Notes under the pieces: generated by a model
What the model saw: only the letters and a program-made list of their open reading frames with translations
The model's database searches: none
What the model was told of the DNA's origin: nothing
Assembly (NCBI RefSeq): GCF_017939705.1
Contig: NZ_JAGKSQ010000003.1
Location: 372,001-436,000, forward strand
DNA length: 64,000 nucleotides
Source: Halalkalibacter suaedae
GTDB lineage: Bacteria > Bacillota > Bacilli > Bacillales > Bacillaceae_D
Direction: 5' to 3'
Shown: piece after piece, positions 37,952 through 47,967 of the stretch
Layout of the letters: each line of letters begins with the position of its first letter
Numbering within the stretch: position 1 is the stretch's first letter
Position numbers and translations under genes: made by a program

Positions 37952-39259
37952 CTACTTATCTGAATACGGCTTCTCCTGTTGTTTTAACTCCTCCAATCTA
38001 TGAAACACTTTATATAATTGTTTTTCGTACCCATTTTGATTAGGCTGATAATATTTTTTATTTTTTATCTGATCAGGTAGATACTGCTGATTCACCCATG
38101 AGTTTGGAAAGTTATGAGGATACTTATAGTCTTTCCCATGTCCAAGAGTTTCCGCACCCTTATAATGAGCATCTTTTAAATGCATCGGAATTTCTCCGAT
38201 GTTTCCTCTTCTAACATCTTCTAATGCAAGATCTAGTGCCTTATACGCACTATTGGTTTTAGGTGACAAGCATTGTTCAACCACTACATTAGCTAACGGG
38301 ATCCTTGCTTCTGGCAGACCTAAACGTTCTACTGCATCGACTGCTGTGACAGTATGTACAGCGACTTCAGGTGCTCCGAGTGAAATGTCTTCATAGGCAA
38401 TAACAATTAATCTCCGACAAATAGACTTAAGGTCTCCACCTTCTAATAACCTTGCAAGATAATGTAGGGCTGCTGATACATCACTGCCTCGGATTGATTT
38501 TTGAAGACATGATAAAAGTGAATAATGCAAATCCCCATCCTTATCATGGGAGAATCCTTTATTTTCTACAGCTTCCTTAATTAAGCTAAGTTCCACAATA
38601 ATTCTACCATTATCCTGGTCGGAGGCAGCAACGACTTCTTCTAGAACATTTAAAGCAGAACGTGCATCACCATTTGTTGAAGAGGCTATTAAAGAGATCG
38701 CTTCATCAGACAAATCGATATCCTTTCCACCCAATCCTCGATCATCTACTAATGTATGCTTAATTAATTCTTCGATATCTCTCTTTGTTAATGGCTTTAA
38801 TTCCTTTATTTGCCCGCATCTACTACGAATAGCCGGATTAACATCATGAAAAGGATTCTCTGTTGTTGCACCTATTAACGTGATTAACCCTCGTTCTACA
38901 TGTGGTAAAAGATAATCCTGCTGAGCCTTATTAAAGCGATGAACTTCATCTATAAATAAAATTAGATTTCCCTCATCTCTTGCTTGGACAACAGCGTCCT
39001 CAATATCCTTTTTCCCTGCTGTCGTCGCATTTATCGCAGCAAAAGGCTTGTTGACTGTTCCTGCAATCGCATTGGCGATCGATGTTTTGCCAACACCTGG
39101 AGGCCCATACAACAAAATGGATGGCACATGGCCTTTCTGGATCATTTTATAAAGAGCGGTCCCTTTTCCAAGAACATGTTGTTGACCGACAATGTCTTCA
39201 ATTTTTCGAGGGCGCATTCGATAAGACAATGGTGATTGTATCAATGAATCAAATAACAT
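37952..39259 (-). CDS. rarA: Replication-associated recombination protein RarA (MgsA)
   Basis: A clamp-loader-like AAA+ ATPase acting at stalled replication forks. Walker A is LLYGPPGVGKTS, Walker B LILFIDEVHRFNK, sensor 1 LIGATTENP, and the Arg finger region is IRSRC. The C-terminal tetramerisation region has AYEDISLGAPEVA and DAHYKGAETLGHGKDYKYPH. AAGGAGGG precedes the ATG. It is divergent from rsfA. Confidence 0.95.
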   Translation of the reverse strand: MLFDSLIQSPLSYRMRPRKIEDIVGQQHVLGKGTALYKMIQKGHVPSILLYGPPGVGKTSIANAIAGTVNKPFAAINATTAGKKDIEDAVVQARDEGNLILFIDEVHRFNKAQQDYLLPHVERGLITLIGATTENPFHDVNPAIRSRCGQIKELKPLTKRDIEELIKHTLVDDRGLGGKDIDLSDEAISLIASSTNGDARSALNVLEEVVAASDQDNGRIIVELSLIKEAVENKGFSHDKDGDLHYSLLSCLQKSIRGSDVSAALHYLARLLEGGDLKSICRRLIVIAYEDISLGAPEVAVHTVTAVDAVERLGLPEARIPLANVVVEQCLSPKTNSAYKALDLALEDVRRGNIGEIPMHLKDAHYKGAETLGHGKDYKYPHNFPNSWVNQQYLPDQIKNKKYYQPNQNGYEKQLYKVFHRLEELKQQEKPYSDK

Positions 39260-39415
39260 ATATTTCCCTCCTTACTCTGCTACTGCTATCCTACCTTACA
39301 ATTATACACAGCATCAATGACTCTGTCTTCGCTGGAATGTTTTAGAGACTGGTAGTTTATTAACGTGCTCATAACCGACCTCGTCAATTATTTCTCTTAA
39401 TTTTCTATTATCCTT

Positions 39416-39444
39416 GTATAAATCACGAACAAATGGAAAGAATC
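39416..39444 (+). promoter_or_regulatory. Possible sigma-F type promoter for rsfA
   Basis: GTATA at 39416-39420 matches the sigma-F -35 (GYATA). GGAAAGAATC at 39435-39444 matches GGNNANANTR at all but the last base. The spacer is 14 nt against the usual 15. RsfA genes are prespore-expressed in B. subtilis. Confidence 0.4.
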
Positions 39445-39483
39445 TATATCAAGCTCAAAGCATAGAAAAAGGAGATGACAAGA

Positions 39484-40110
39484 ATGAAAGTTAGACAAGA
39501 TGCCTGGTCACATGAAGATGATGTCTTATTAGCAGAAACCGTTATTAAACATATTACAGAAGGAAGCACACAGCTTCGTGCCTTTGACGAAGTAGGAGAT
39601 ACATTGAACCGAACATCTGCAGCATGCGGATTTCGCTGGAATGCTGTAGTTAGAAACCGTTATATGAAACAAATAGCTGAGGCGAAGAAAGAGCGTAAAG
39701 AACGTAAACGTGCTGCGTCATTTGCTTATTACCCGCAAATGAGACAGATGTGGAATCCAATTTCAACAACTCCAAGAATGACGTCTGTTGAAGAAGACGA
39801 TATGTCTTTAGATACCGTGATTAGCTATCTTCAAACAATGGCACACTCAAACCAACAATCTAGTGACCTAGAACGTGAAAAGGAACAATTAGTAAAAGAA
39901 AACCAACAGCTTCAATCACGCAATCTTGAATTAGAACGTGAACTAAAGAAAATTAAGCAAGATAATAGTATCATTGAAGAGGATTATCAATCTCTTATTC
40001 AAATTATGAATCGTGCTAGACGGATGGCGATACTTGAAGACGAGGAAACCCTTTCAACCGCTGCGTTTAAGATGGATAAGAATGGGAATCTTGAAAAGGT
40101 TGCTAAATAA
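39484..40110 (+). CDS. rsfA: RsfA family prespore-specific transcription factor
   Basis: An auxiliary regulator that modifies forespore transcription in relatives. The N-terminus is a Myb/SANT-like DNA-binding domain (RQDAWSHEDDVLLAETV to CGFRWNAVVRNRY, residues about 4-60), followed by a basic stretch and a C-terminal coiled coil (QSSDLEREKEQLVKENQQ onwards). ATG 39484 has AAGGAG 9 nt upstream; the ATG at 39475 abuts it. A repeat begins immediately at the stop codon. Confidence 0.87.
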   Translation: MKVRQDAWSHEDDVLLAETVIKHITEGSTQLRAFDEVGDTLNRTSAACGFRWNAVVRNRYMKQIAEAKKERKERKRAASFAYYPQMRQMWNPISTTPRMTSVEEDDMSLDTVISYLQTMAHSNQQSSDLEREKEQLVKENQQLQSRNLELERELKKIKQDNSIIEEDYQSLIQIMNRARRMAILEDEETLSTAAFKMDKNGNLEKVAK

Positions 40111-40200
40111 TCGCTCCTGAAATATACTGCACTTTTCGCGGAAAGCCGGTGACCTCCTCTACCTATGGGGTCTCACCTTTGGCTTTTGTGTGAGATCACT
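40110..40200. repeat. Dispersed repeat, module B fragment (inverted)
   Basis: CTCCTGAAATATACT, TTCGCGGAAAGCCGGTGA, CCTC and GGGGTCTCACCTTTGGCTTT are the reverse of the module B core at 14690-14765. It is partial and rearranged. Confidence 0.65.
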
Positions 40201-40237
40201 GAAAAAGTGCTCAATTTCATGCATTAAAAAGTTTGAT

Positions 40238-40460
40238 CTCATTAAACTTTCAGCCTGTCGACCAAGTCTCGTGAAGAGAGACGGCCGACAGGTTATTGAT
40301 ATTAAAAGAGTGTGGCCATAAAAGTAGCTTCGAACACGCTACCGGGATGGGGGGCACGCTTTCCGCAGGAGGGCGTTGAACTAACCGACTACGCCGGTGG
40401 ATTTCAACCTGCCCTTTCCTCCTGCAGGAGTCGGCCCTCCCATCCCGTCCGCTTTGATGA
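40238..40460. repeat. Dispersed repeat, modules C and A
   Basis: Module C (CAGCCTGTCGACCAAGTCTC, then GAGAGACGGCCGACAGG) forms a hairpin and is followed by a full module A ending CCGTCCGCTTTGATGA. The same C-then-A order is at 61975-62110. Module A differs here in about 20 positions from the copy at 14150, so the copies are not recent duplicates. Confidence 0.7.
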
Positions 40461-40952
40461 TAGATAAGATTGAATTTCACTTCTCTTAACAATGAATTTC
40501 AAAAGAATAATAAAACTTTCTAGATGAAAAGAAGTAGTTTAGTATAAGCGGCTTATCTTTATCGAATTCATATCACAAAAAGTCTAATTCAAACCACTCT
40601 CTTCGTCTTATAATTAATGTAATTGTAATGACAATGAACGAGTGTATCGCATGCTATTGAATCAATAATAATTTTACCCACATACAAAGATCTAGATTAT
40701 CCACAATATTCTTGTACTACAATTTTTTACTCCAAACAACTCAAAAGAGACGTTAATCAGTGGCCTCGCTTTTGTCGCGCAGGAGTCTACGTGTATACCA
40801 ACGCTATGTGATGCTTACCGTATTGCAGTTAGTTACTTAGTTATCTACCAGCTTATCTTCCAACTAAATTCAAAAACAGTTCGTTCATAGACTTTGAAGG
40901 AACCACTCTTAGATCCTTTAGACCGAGAGCGACTTCGCTTATTGCCCAAACA
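40461..40952. other. Gene-free interval with a module B relic
   Basis: About 490 nt with no credible coding frame. 40740-40860 contains GTGGCCTCGCTTTTG, GCAGGAGTCTACGTGTAT and GCAGTTAGTTACTTAGTT, an inverted and decayed relative of the left half of the 14610-14700 repeat. The 40500-40735 part is AT-rich and I see nothing in it. I looked for a 6S RNA because bsrA lies near aspS/yrvM in B. subtilis, and did not find one. Confidence 0.5.
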
Positions 40953-40987
40953 AAAAGAAACGGTGTAGTGTGACCGTTTCTTTTTTG
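40953..40987 (-). terminator. Bidirectional terminator after tcdA
   Basis: AAGAAACGGT pairs with ACCGTTTCTT, with T runs on both strands. Confidence 0.85.
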
Positions 40988-40990
40988 TTT

Positions 40991-41752
40991 TTATCTATTA
41001 ATTTCAATACCGTCTAACAGTTTTGTGATGACGTGTCCTGCCATGATTAGTCCTGCGACGGATGGGACGAAGGCGTTGGAGGATGGGGGCATTTTAGCTT
41101 TGCGGATTGGTCCTGATTCAGCTGCCTCAGACACAATCTCTTTTCTGATATCTTCACGAATTTTAATTGGTGGTTCATCAGAAAAGACCACTTCAATCCC
41201 TTTATGAATCCCGTCCTTACGCAGCTTCGTTCTGATTACTTTTGCAATCGGATCATAGCTAGTCTTTGAAATATCTGTAATTCGTAATTTTGTTGGATCC
41301 ATCTTATTTGCAGCACCCATGCTAGAAATGATCGGGATTTTTCGTTCTAAGCATTGCTTCATTAAATGAATTTTATATGAGATCGTATCACTGGCATCCA
41401 CAACATAATCCAGATTATGACTAAAAAATTGTTCATATGTTTCTTCTGTATAAAACATCTTCAATGCAATAACTTCACATTCTGGATTAATATCTTGGAT
41501 GCGTTCTTTCATTAATTCGACTTTTTGTCTGCCGACTGTAGACAATAACGCATGAATCTGTCGGTTTACATTTGTTATATCAACATCATCTTTATCAACA
41601 AGGACGAGCTTCCCAACTCCTGAACGAGCTAACGCTTCAGCGGAAAAGGAACCAACCCCTCCAATCCCTAGCACAGCGACGGTGCTATTTTTTAATTTAT
41701 CAAGACCATCATGTCCAATAGCTAATTCATTACGAGAAAATTGGTGTAGCAT
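40991..41752 (-). CDS. tcdA: tRNA threonylcarbamoyladenosine dehydratase TcdA
   Basis: An E1-like enzyme that cyclises t6A37 to ct6A in ANN-reading tRNAs, using ATP. The nucleotide-binding motif is VAVLGIGGVGSFSAEAL, then VDKDDVDITNVNRQ with the conserved Arg. The adenylation region is DASDTISYK, and PSSNAFVPSVAGLIMAGHV closes the fold. It has 253 aa. AAGGGG precedes the ATG. In B. subtilis it (yrvM) follows aspS; here a homoserine dehydrogenase gene and a small unknown gene are interposed. Confidence 0.94.
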   Translation of the reverse strand: MLHQFSRNELAIGHDGLDKLKNSTVAVLGIGGVGSFSAEALARSGVGKLVLVDKDDVDITNVNRQIHALLSTVGRQKVELMKERIQDINPECEVIALKMFYTEETYEQFFSHNLDYVVDASDTISYKIHLMKQCLERKIPIISSMGAANKMDPTKLRITDISKTSYDPIAKVIRTKLRKDGIHKGIEVVFSDEPPIKIREDIRKEIVSEAAESGPIRKAKMPPSSNAFVPSVAGLIMAGHVITKLLDGIEINR

Positions 41753-41964
41753 ATACTTACCCCTTCCAAGATCTTCACAATTAGGATATTATCGCATTTG
41801 ACTATAACATAGCTCACGAAAAATGTCTAAACGACCAATATTATTTCTATCTATAGTATAACGAATCTCTTTATCGTTCATACTCTTCATACCGATCGAT
41901 CCATTTTGATGATTTCTACTTCTATGTTAAGGTTACTTAAAGACAAAAAAGAGGGGTGAGCGAC

Positions 41965-42270
41965 TTGGATCTTCTTGCTACACAACAATGTATTAAGATT
42001 AGTCAAGAAATTGGCTGGACAGAAAAAAGAACGATCGAAACAACATATGAAATGAAACTATTTAATGACTATTTACTTGTAAAAAAAGAAAAGTTCCCGG
42101 TAACTTCAATCTTTGATATATCCTTTCGCAAAAAGTCACAAACAAATGATATCGGATTTCTATATCTTCACACAAATAGTGGGGTAAGAACCTATTTTAT
42201 AAAAGAAGAGCCTTTTTCTCTGATTGAAGCCTATGAAAAGCTTAAATTAGAACGACCCGAATTGCGCTGA
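41965..42270 (+). CDS. Hypothetical protein, about 101 aa
   Basis: I do not recognise this gene. The product is soluble and looks beta-rich with a final helix (SLIEAYEKLKLERPE). The alternation YLLVKKEKFPVTSIFDISFRKK suggests a small PH-like or YcxB-like beta domain, which is a guess. The start is probably TTG 41965, 8 nt after GAGGGG; GTG 41956 overlaps that site. Its 3' end overlaps the 3' end of the convergent homoserine dehydrogenase gene by 24 nt. It is the only plus-strand gene in this neighbourhood. Confidence 0.6.
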   Translation: MDLLATQQCIKISQEIGWTEKRTIETTYEMKLFNDYLLVKKEKFPVTSIFDISFRKKSQTNDIGFLYLHTNSGVRTYFIKEEPFSLIEAYEKLKLERPELR

Positions 42271-43476
42271 ATGTAATGACTTTGCTCGTTTTCTTAGTGA
42301 AACATCACCATAAATTGGGTATTGTATGAAGGGTGTTGTTTCTTGGAAATCATCTGAAATGATCCAACCTTCCCCTTCATGATGAGCAAAAGTATCAATC
42401 ACATGTCGGCCCGTCTTCTTCACCCATTGCAACGCTTGCTCTCTTTCCGCATGAGGAATGCACACTAACACATGTGAATATGGATTGTGTTCTACTGCTT
42501 TTGTAACCGTTGCACGCTCATACTGTTTAGAACGTTTATAAAATAAGAAATCCTCAACCATGCTATTAGCTGTTGCTTCTTTCCCCGCTCCGGGACCTAT
42601 GAACAGTAGCTGATCGATAGCCGCTCCCTCAATTGATATTCCGTTCGTCACTCCCCTAACGTTTACAAGTGGTTCAGTTGAAGTTAGAAATGCAGGTGCA
42701 ACCCCACCTATTACTTCCGTTCCACTATTCCATGCCTCACCAATTAACTTTAATTTAAATCCAAATTTCTCTCCAAGCTCAACATGCCAATCTTCTACTC
42801 TTGAAATTCCTTCTCGTTTCAAATCATCTTCCTTTGGCCACTTGCCAAAACAGAGTCGGCTTAGGATGCGAATTTTGTACCAGGCATCATACCCATCTAA
42901 ATCGTCGGTTGGATCCGTTTCTGCATAACCTAACTGCTGTGCCTCGAGTAACACATCTGCAAACGAACGGTTATAATCAATCATCTCTGTTAAAATATAA
43001 TTTGTTGTTCCATTTAAAATTCCTGAAATTCGGGAAATCGATGTTGATGCAAGGACCCCTTTTAATGAATTAATGATGGGGATTCCGCCAGCTACTGCTG
43101 CTTCATAACCATAGTATGTTTGATTAAGCTTAGCTAAGGATTCCAACACATGACCCTTTTCTGCAACTAGCTTTTTATTAGCCGTTATAACTGGAATTCC
43201 TTTTTCCAGAAAGAAACTAGTATAGCTAAAAGCTGGTTCAATACCACCGATCGCCTCAAAAATAACGTCAAAATCAGCTACCTGAGAAAACTCATCCCAC
43301 TCTGTAGTCACGACCACCTCTTCATGATTCGCTCGTGTTTTCTGACGATCCTTTACGAGAATCGTCTTAATAACAACAGAATCACCAAGAAGTGCCTCTA
43401 ATTCTTTTGTTTGAACAATGCGTTCATATACACCTTTTCCAACCGTACCATAGCCTATTAAACCAACATTTATCAT
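42247..43476 (-). CDS. hom: Homoserine dehydrogenase under S-box control
   Basis: Reduces aspartate semialdehyde to homoserine, the branch point to methionine and threonine. It has the NAD(P) site VGLIGYGTVGKGVYERI, ITANKKLVAEKG with the catalytic-region Lys, and GILNGTTNYILTEM and ETDPTDDLDGYDAWYKI carrying the catalytic Lys/Asp region. The C-terminal 60 residues are ACT-like. It has 409 aa. Being preceded by a SAM riboswitch rather than grouped with thrC/thrB suggests dedication to methionine synthesis. It is inserted between aspS and tcdA relative to B. subtilis. Confidence 0.92.
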   Translation of the reverse strand: MINVGLIGYGTVGKGVYERIVQTKELEALLGDSVVIKTILVKDRQKTRANHEEVVVTTEWDEFSQVADFDVIFEAIGGIEPAFSYTSFFLEKGIPVITANKKLVAEKGHVLESLAKLNQTYYGYEAAVAGGIPIINSLKGVLASTSISRISGILNGTTNYILTEMIDYNRSFADVLLEAQQLGYAETDPTDDLDGYDAWYKIRILSRLCFGKWPKEDDLKREGISRVEDWHVELGEKFGFKLKLIGEAWNSGTEVIGGVAPAFLTSTEPLVNVRGVTNGISIEGAAIDQLLFIGPGAGKEATANSMVEDFLFYKRSKQYERATVTKAVEHNPYSHVLVCIPHAEREQALQWVKKTGRHVIDTFAHHEGEGWIISDDFQETTPFIQYPIYGDVSLRKRAKSLHSAQFGSF

Positions 43477-43519
43477 TTGTATCCCCCTAACAAAACACTT
43501 GAAAATCTTATTAAAAAGA

Positions 43520-43672
43520 AAAAAACCTTCCCAATAAGGAAAGGTTTTTCATCGCCTTTACTTATCTTTCAGAACCATAGATTCTGCTGAATTTAGCACC
43601 TTTTTTTGTATGCCTACAAAACGGTTGCCGGGCTTCAAAGGGTCAGTCCCTCTGCCACTCTTGATAAGTTGT
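43520..43672 (-). promoter_or_regulatory. SAM-I (S-box) riboswitch upstream of hom
   Basis: The minus strand shows the S-box elements in order: CTTATCAAGAGTGGCAGAGG, GACTGACCC, GAAGCCCGGCAACC, GGTGCTAAATTCAGCAGA and AGATAAG. A terminator follows (AACCTTTCC paired with GGAAGGTT, then seven T) at 43520-43551. High SAM should cause termination before hom. Confidence 0.95.
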
Positions 43673-43727
43673 TTAATTTTCAAATAAATTTGTTCTGATT
43701 ATAGCCTTACTTTGTTGCATTTGTCAA

Positions 43728-45515
43728 TTAAAGGTTGACCTTATCTGCCTTTTTGCCTATCACAGAGAGGTTCAGATCAATTAGTTGTTCCACACTAACC
43801 TTACTAGGTGCATTTGTTAAAAGATCACTTGCACTAGCAGTCTTAGGGAATGCAATTGTATCACGAAGATTTGTTTTCCCCGCGAGTAGCATCACAAGGC
43901 GATCAAGTCCTAACGCAATCCCACCATGTGGAGGTGTGCCATACTCGAACGCTTCTAGCAAGAAACCAAACTCAGCTTTTGCCTCTTCTTGACTAAATCC
44001 AAGTGCTGAAAACATTTGTTCTTGAATGTCGCGTTGGTAGATTCTTTGTGAACCTCCACCTAACTCGTAGCCATTTAAAACAAGATCATATGCATCCGCA
44101 CGAACACTAGCTGGATCTGTTGCAAGTAGTGATAAATCTTCTTTTTTCGGGCTTGTAAACGGATGATGCAATGCAACAAATCGTTTTGCGTCTTCATCAT
44201 ACTCAACAAGTGGGAAATCAACTACCCATAGGAAATTAAATTGATTCTTATCAATTAAATCAAATTGCTTTCCAAAACGTAGACGAAGTGCACCAAGACT
44301 ATCAAAAACAACTTGCTTTTTATCAGCACCGAAGAAAAGAAGGTCGCCAACTTCTGCATTAAGAGCAGTCTTCAATTGTTCCTGTATCTCCCCTTCAAAG
44401 AATTTAGCAATCGGTCCTTTTAGCCCATCTTCTTCAACCTTGAGCCAAGCTAATCCTTTTGCACCATATTGCTTCACAAAATCAGTTAGGGCATCGATAT
44501 CTTTACGAGAAAGTTTATCGGCACCACCTTTTAAATTTAGGCCCTTAACAATTCCACCACTTGCAATGGCACTTTGGAATACTTTAAATCCAGAATCCTT
44601 GACAATAGGTGATAGCTCAACTAATTCCATGCCAAAGCGTAAATCAGGCTTATCTGATCCAAAACGATTCATTGCTTCGTCATACGTTAGTCGAGGGAAT
44701 GGTAGAACGACATCGATCCCCTTTAATTCCTTCATGACCTTAGCCATCATCGTCTCAGCCATTTCTAGAAGCTCTTCTTTACTCATAAAAGAAGTTTCGA
44801 TATCGACTTGAGTAAATTCAGGCTGACGATCTGCTCTTAAATCCTCATCACGGAAGCAACGAACAATTTGGAAATAACGTTCGAATCCAGAAACCATTAA
44901 TAATTGTTTAAATAATTGTGGTGATTGTGGCAATGCATAAAACTCTCCATGATGCACACGGCTTGGAACAAGATAATCACGTGCACCCTCAGGTGTACTT
45001 TTCGTTAACATTGGTGTTTCAATTTCAAGAAACGATCTTTGATCAAGGAAATCACGAATGAGCTTCGTTGTTCTATGACGTAAAATTAATGTTTCTTGCA
45101 TATCAGGACGGCGAAGATCTAAATAACGATATTTCAAACGAACATCCTCAGATGCATCTGTATTTGCTTCAATTTGAAATGGAAGTGGTTTAGACGCATT
45201 CAAGATCGTTACTTTGGTTGCGTGCACTTCAATCTGACCTGTTGACAACTTTTCATTCACCGTATTAGGATCACGTTTCACAACAGTTCCTTCGACCTCA
45301 AGAACATACTCATTTCTAACTCTGTTTGCAATTTCTAAAGCTTCCTTATTAACCTCTGGACTGAAGACAACCTGGACTAAACCCGAACGATCTCGCAGAT
45401 CAAGGAAAACAACTTGTCCTAAATCACGACGTCTTTGCACCCAGCCTTTTAATGCCACAACTTGTTCAACATTTTCTTCGGTAATTATCCCACACTGATG
45501 TGTTCTCTCACTCAT
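43728..45515 (-). CDS. aspS: Aspartate--tRNA ligase
   Basis: Charges tRNA-Asp. The N-terminal OB anticodon domain has [24 protein letters not shown]. Class II motif 1 is near [20 protein letters not shown], motif 2 is [20 protein letters not shown], and motif 3 is GLDRLVMLL. The GAD-type insert is present, giving 595 aa, the bacterial type. ATG 45515 follows GGAGG, and only 1 nt separates it from the hisS stop, so the two are translated together under the hisS T-box. Confidence 0.97.
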   Translation of the reverse strand: MSERTHQCGIITEENVEQVVALKGWVQRRRDLGQVVFLDLRDRSGLVQVVFSPEVNKEALEIANRVRNEYVLEVEGTVVKRDPNTVNEKLSTGQIEVHATKVTILNASKPLPFQIEANTDASEDVRLKYRYLDLRRPDMQETLILRHRTTKLIRDFLDQRSFLEIETPMLTKSTPEGARDYLVPSRVHHGEFYALPQSPQLFKQLLMVSGFERYFQIVRCFRDEDLRADRQPEFTQVDIETSFMSKEELLEMAETMMAKVMKELKGIDVVLPFPRLTYDEAMNRFGSDKPDLRFGMELVELSPIVKDSGFKVFQSAIASGGIVKGLNLKGGADKLSRKDIDALTDFVKQYGAKGLAWLKVEEDGLKGPIAKFFEGEIQEQLKTALNAEVGDLLFFGADKKQVVFDSLGALRLRFGKQFDLIDKNQFNFLWVVDFPLVEYDEDAKRFVALHHPFTSPKKEDLSLLATDPASVRADAYDLVLNGYELGGGSQRIYQRDIQEQMFSALGFSQEEAKAEFGFLLEAFEYGTPPHGGIALGLDRLVMLLAGKTNLRDTIAFPKTASASDLLTNAPSKVSVEQLIDLNLSVIGKKADKVNL

Positions 45516-45516
45516 T

Positions 45517-46797
45517 CTACTTACCTCCAGTAATCTGTTCACTCATATAGTTAATAAAGTCGTCCAAATCAATTTCCTTTTGTTCACCTGTAACCATGTT
45601 CTTGACGTTGATCTTCTTATTTGAAAGTTCGTCTTCGCCAAGAATCGCTGTGTATGTTGCACCCAAACGATCAGCCGCTTTAAATTGTGCTTTCATCTTA
45701 CGGTCTAGGTAATCCTTATCTGCACTAATCCCTGCCTTACGCAGCTGATAGAGTAGTTCTGCACTCTTATCCTTCGCTTCTTCCCCTAAAGCAACAACGA
45801 AACAATCAAGCTTTGATACTGGACTATCGACTAACCCCTTAGCTTTTAGTGCCATAATTAATCGTTCAATACTAAAGGCAAAGCCAATCCCCGGTGTAGA
45901 TGGACCTCCAAGCTCTTCGACGAGTCCAGTATACCTTCCACCACCGCATAAAGTAGTAATAGCACCAAAACCTTCTCCGTCAGCCATAATCTCAAAAGCG
46001 GTATGGTAATAGTAATCAAGTCCCCTTACTAGCGTAGGATCGACCTCATAGTTAATTCCAAGCTTATCTAAGATCAATCTGACCTTTTTAAAATATTCAG
46101 CAGACTCTTCATTCAAATAATCCAGAATGGAAGGGGCACTTGCCATTAATGGGTGTTCTCGGTCTTTCTTACAGTCCAAAATGCGTAGTGGATTCTTTTC
46201 GAGTCTTGCTTGACAGTCCTCACAGAACTCATTGATACTAGGCTTGAAATGATCAATTAACGCTTGTCGGTGGCTAGTACGGCTTTCCTGATCACCTAAG
46301 CTGTTTAGAATAAGCTTCACATCTGTTAGTCCAAGCTCGCCATACATACTCATTGCAAGTGCAAGAACCTCTGCGTCAATTGCCGGGTCTGCACTTCCGA
46401 TAGCCTCAACACCAAACTGAACAAATTGACGCATTCTCCCTGACTGTGGGCGCTCATAGCGGAACATCGGGCCATTATAGTAAAGTTTAGTTGGTTGATT
46501 AGCATGGCCATACATTTTCTTTTCAACATACGAACGTGCTACACCAGCCGTCCCTTCAGGTCTTAATGTGAGACTTCGGTTGCCTCGATCTTCAAATGTA
46601 TACATTTCTCTTTGAACGATGTCTGTCGTATCGCCGACCCCTCGTTGAAATAAGTCAGTATGTTCAAAAATAGGTGTACGTATTTCTTGGTAATTGTATC
46701 TTCGGCATATGTCCTTCGCCTTTTCCTCTATGTATTGCCATAGTTCGATTTCGCCTGGTAAAAGATCTTGTGTCCCACGCGGAATTTGGATACTCAT
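45517..46797 (-). CDS. hisS: Histidine--tRNA ligase
   Basis: Charges tRNA-His. It starts [16 protein letters not shown], with motif 2 [21 protein letters not shown], the histidine-A loop [14 protein letters not shown], and [14 protein letters not shown]. The C-terminal anticodon domain follows. ATG 46797 follows GGGAGTG; a GTG 9 nt earlier overlaps it. It heads the hisS-aspS operon behind a T-box leader. Confidence 0.97.
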   Translation of the reverse strand: MSIQIPRGTQDLLPGEIELWQYIEEKAKDICRRYNYQEIRTPIFEHTDLFQRGVGDTTDIVQREMYTFEDRGNRSLTLRPEGTAGVARSYVEKKMYGHANQPTKLYYNGPMFRYERPQSGRMRQFVQFGVEAIGSADPAIDAEVLALAMSMYGELGLTDVKLILNSLGDQESRTSHRQALIDHFKPSINEFCEDCQARLEKNPLRILDCKKDREHPLMASAPSILDYLNEESAEYFKKVRLILDKLGINYEVDPTLVRGLDYYYHTAFEIMADGEGFGAITTLCGGGRYTGLVEELGGPSTPGIGFAFSIERLIMALKAKGLVDSPVSKLDCFVVALGEEAKDKSAELLYQLRKAGISADKDYLDRKMKAQFKAADRLGATYTAILGEDELSNKKINVKNMVTGEQKEIDLDDFINYMSEQITGGK

Positions 46798-46837
46798 TTC
46801 GTTCACTCCCTTTATTTACATTAAATAAAATAAAATA

Positions 46838-47105
46838 AAATAAAAAACCCCCATCCCTGATGATTCATCATCAGGGACGAGAGTTATACCCGTGGTGCCA
46901 CCCTAAATTGAAGCATAAATGCTTCCACTTTAGACAGTTAACGCCTGTTTACGTCTTTTCCTATTAAAGTAAAATTACTCGTTCAGAAAAACTCCTCAGA
47001 GGTGTTCCTTCATTAAGCCAGATATGGATGGTTTTCAGCCAAGACCAATCCTCTCTTCTCTATCTGTTCCCTTAATTACTATGCCTCTTCTTCGGACTAG
47101 TTTCA
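46838..47105 (-). promoter_or_regulatory. T-box leader of hisS-aspS
   Basis: The minus strand carries AGGGTGGCACCACGGG at about 46889-46904, followed by the terminator TCCCTGATGATGA/TCATCAGGGA and a T run. CAC at 47002-47004, in GGAACACCTCTGAGG, sits where the histidine specifier is expected, in the same context as the GCT triplet of the alaS leader. Confidence 0.93.
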
Positions 47106-47155
47106 TTTATTTTTGATGTTTACATCATACGAATAGTTAGATTAACTGTCAATGC

Positions 47156-47332
47156 TTAATTTCTAGCAAGCTTGTTTTTAAGTGTCTTAACATCTCTTAA
47201 TGACAAACCGAATTCACTCGCGAGCTCAATATTACTTTGTTGGTTTTCTCTTTCAAGAAAATTGTGATAGTCCATATTAAATAAGGGTGCTAAGGCATTT
47301 TGATGCATTTGCTGTCTCATACTTGCACGCAT
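47156..47332 (-). CDS. Small helical protein, helix-turn-helix-like (YrzK-type position)
   Basis: A 58-aa gene beginning MRASMRQQMHQNALAPLF. Its C-terminal half (SNIELASEFGLSLRDVKTLK) resembles the helix-turn-helix of sigma-70 region 4 or small DNA-binding proteins. GGAGG lies 9 nt upstream of this ATG; another ATG directly after it is out of position. It lies upstream of hisS, a slot used by small yrz genes in B. subtilis. The function is unknown. Confidence 0.65.
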   Translation of the reverse strand: MRASMRQQMHQNALAPLFNMDYHNFLERENQQSNIELASEFGLSLRDVKTLKNKLARN

Positions 47333-47402
47333 GATGGCATTCCTCCGCTTTGTTTTTTACTAGCATCTCCCAAAACAAAGGAAAACTTACATGCATTATG
47401 AA

Positions 47403-47840
47403 TTAACTTTCAAGAATAAGGGTTACTGGTCCATCATTAACAAGTGAAACATCCATCATGGCACCAAATGTCCCTGTTTCAACTACTATCCCTTTTGAGC
47501 GTAGAGCTTCATTAAACTCTTCATATCGCAAAAGTGCGACATCAGGCTTAGCTGCATCCATAAAATTAGGACGTCTACCTTTTCTAGTGTCCCCGTAAAG
47601 GGTAAATTGAGAAATGGAGAGAATTTGTCCATCCATATCTTTCAATGAATGATTCATTTTCCCCTCTGCATCTTCAAAAATACGAAGGTGAACAATTTTT
47701 TCTGCTAAGTATTGTATATCTTTTAATGTGTCTTCATGTGTAATTCCCACAAGTAAAGTTAAACCTTTATCAATCTGTCCTACAATCTCTCCATCAACAG
47801 ATACAGATGCTTGCTTTGTCCGTTGAAGTACTACCCTCAT
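47403..47840 (-). CDS. dtd: D-aminoacyl-tRNA deacylase
   Basis: Removes D-amino acids (and glycine from tRNA-Ala) from tRNA. The signature [17 protein letters not shown] and the Gly-cisPro-type motif in [10 protein letters not shown] are intact. It has 145 aa. GGGGGG precedes the ATG. It follows relA, as across Bacillus. Confidence 0.95.
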   Translation of the reverse strand: MRVVLQRTKQASVSVDGEIVGQIDKGLTLLVGITHEDTLKDIQYLAEKIVHLRIFEDAEGKMNHSLKDMDGQILSISQFTLYGDTRKGRRPNFMDAAKPDVALLRYEEFNEALRSKGIVVETGTFGAMMDVSLVNDGPVTLILES

Positions 47841-47967
47841 TTATACGTCCCCCCATCTTATCTAGAGGCAATGGTTAGTCCAGCCTATTATCTTTAGCAC
47901 GATGACAATGCTTCGCCGCCTCATATTCATGAGAGTTCACTTATAGACGACAGCAGCTTCGTTTATT

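Noticed and set aside
40461-40952. Possible 6S RNA near tcdA
   Set aside because: Expected from B. subtilis synteny, but I see no long rod-like hairpin with a central bulge here or in 41753-41960.
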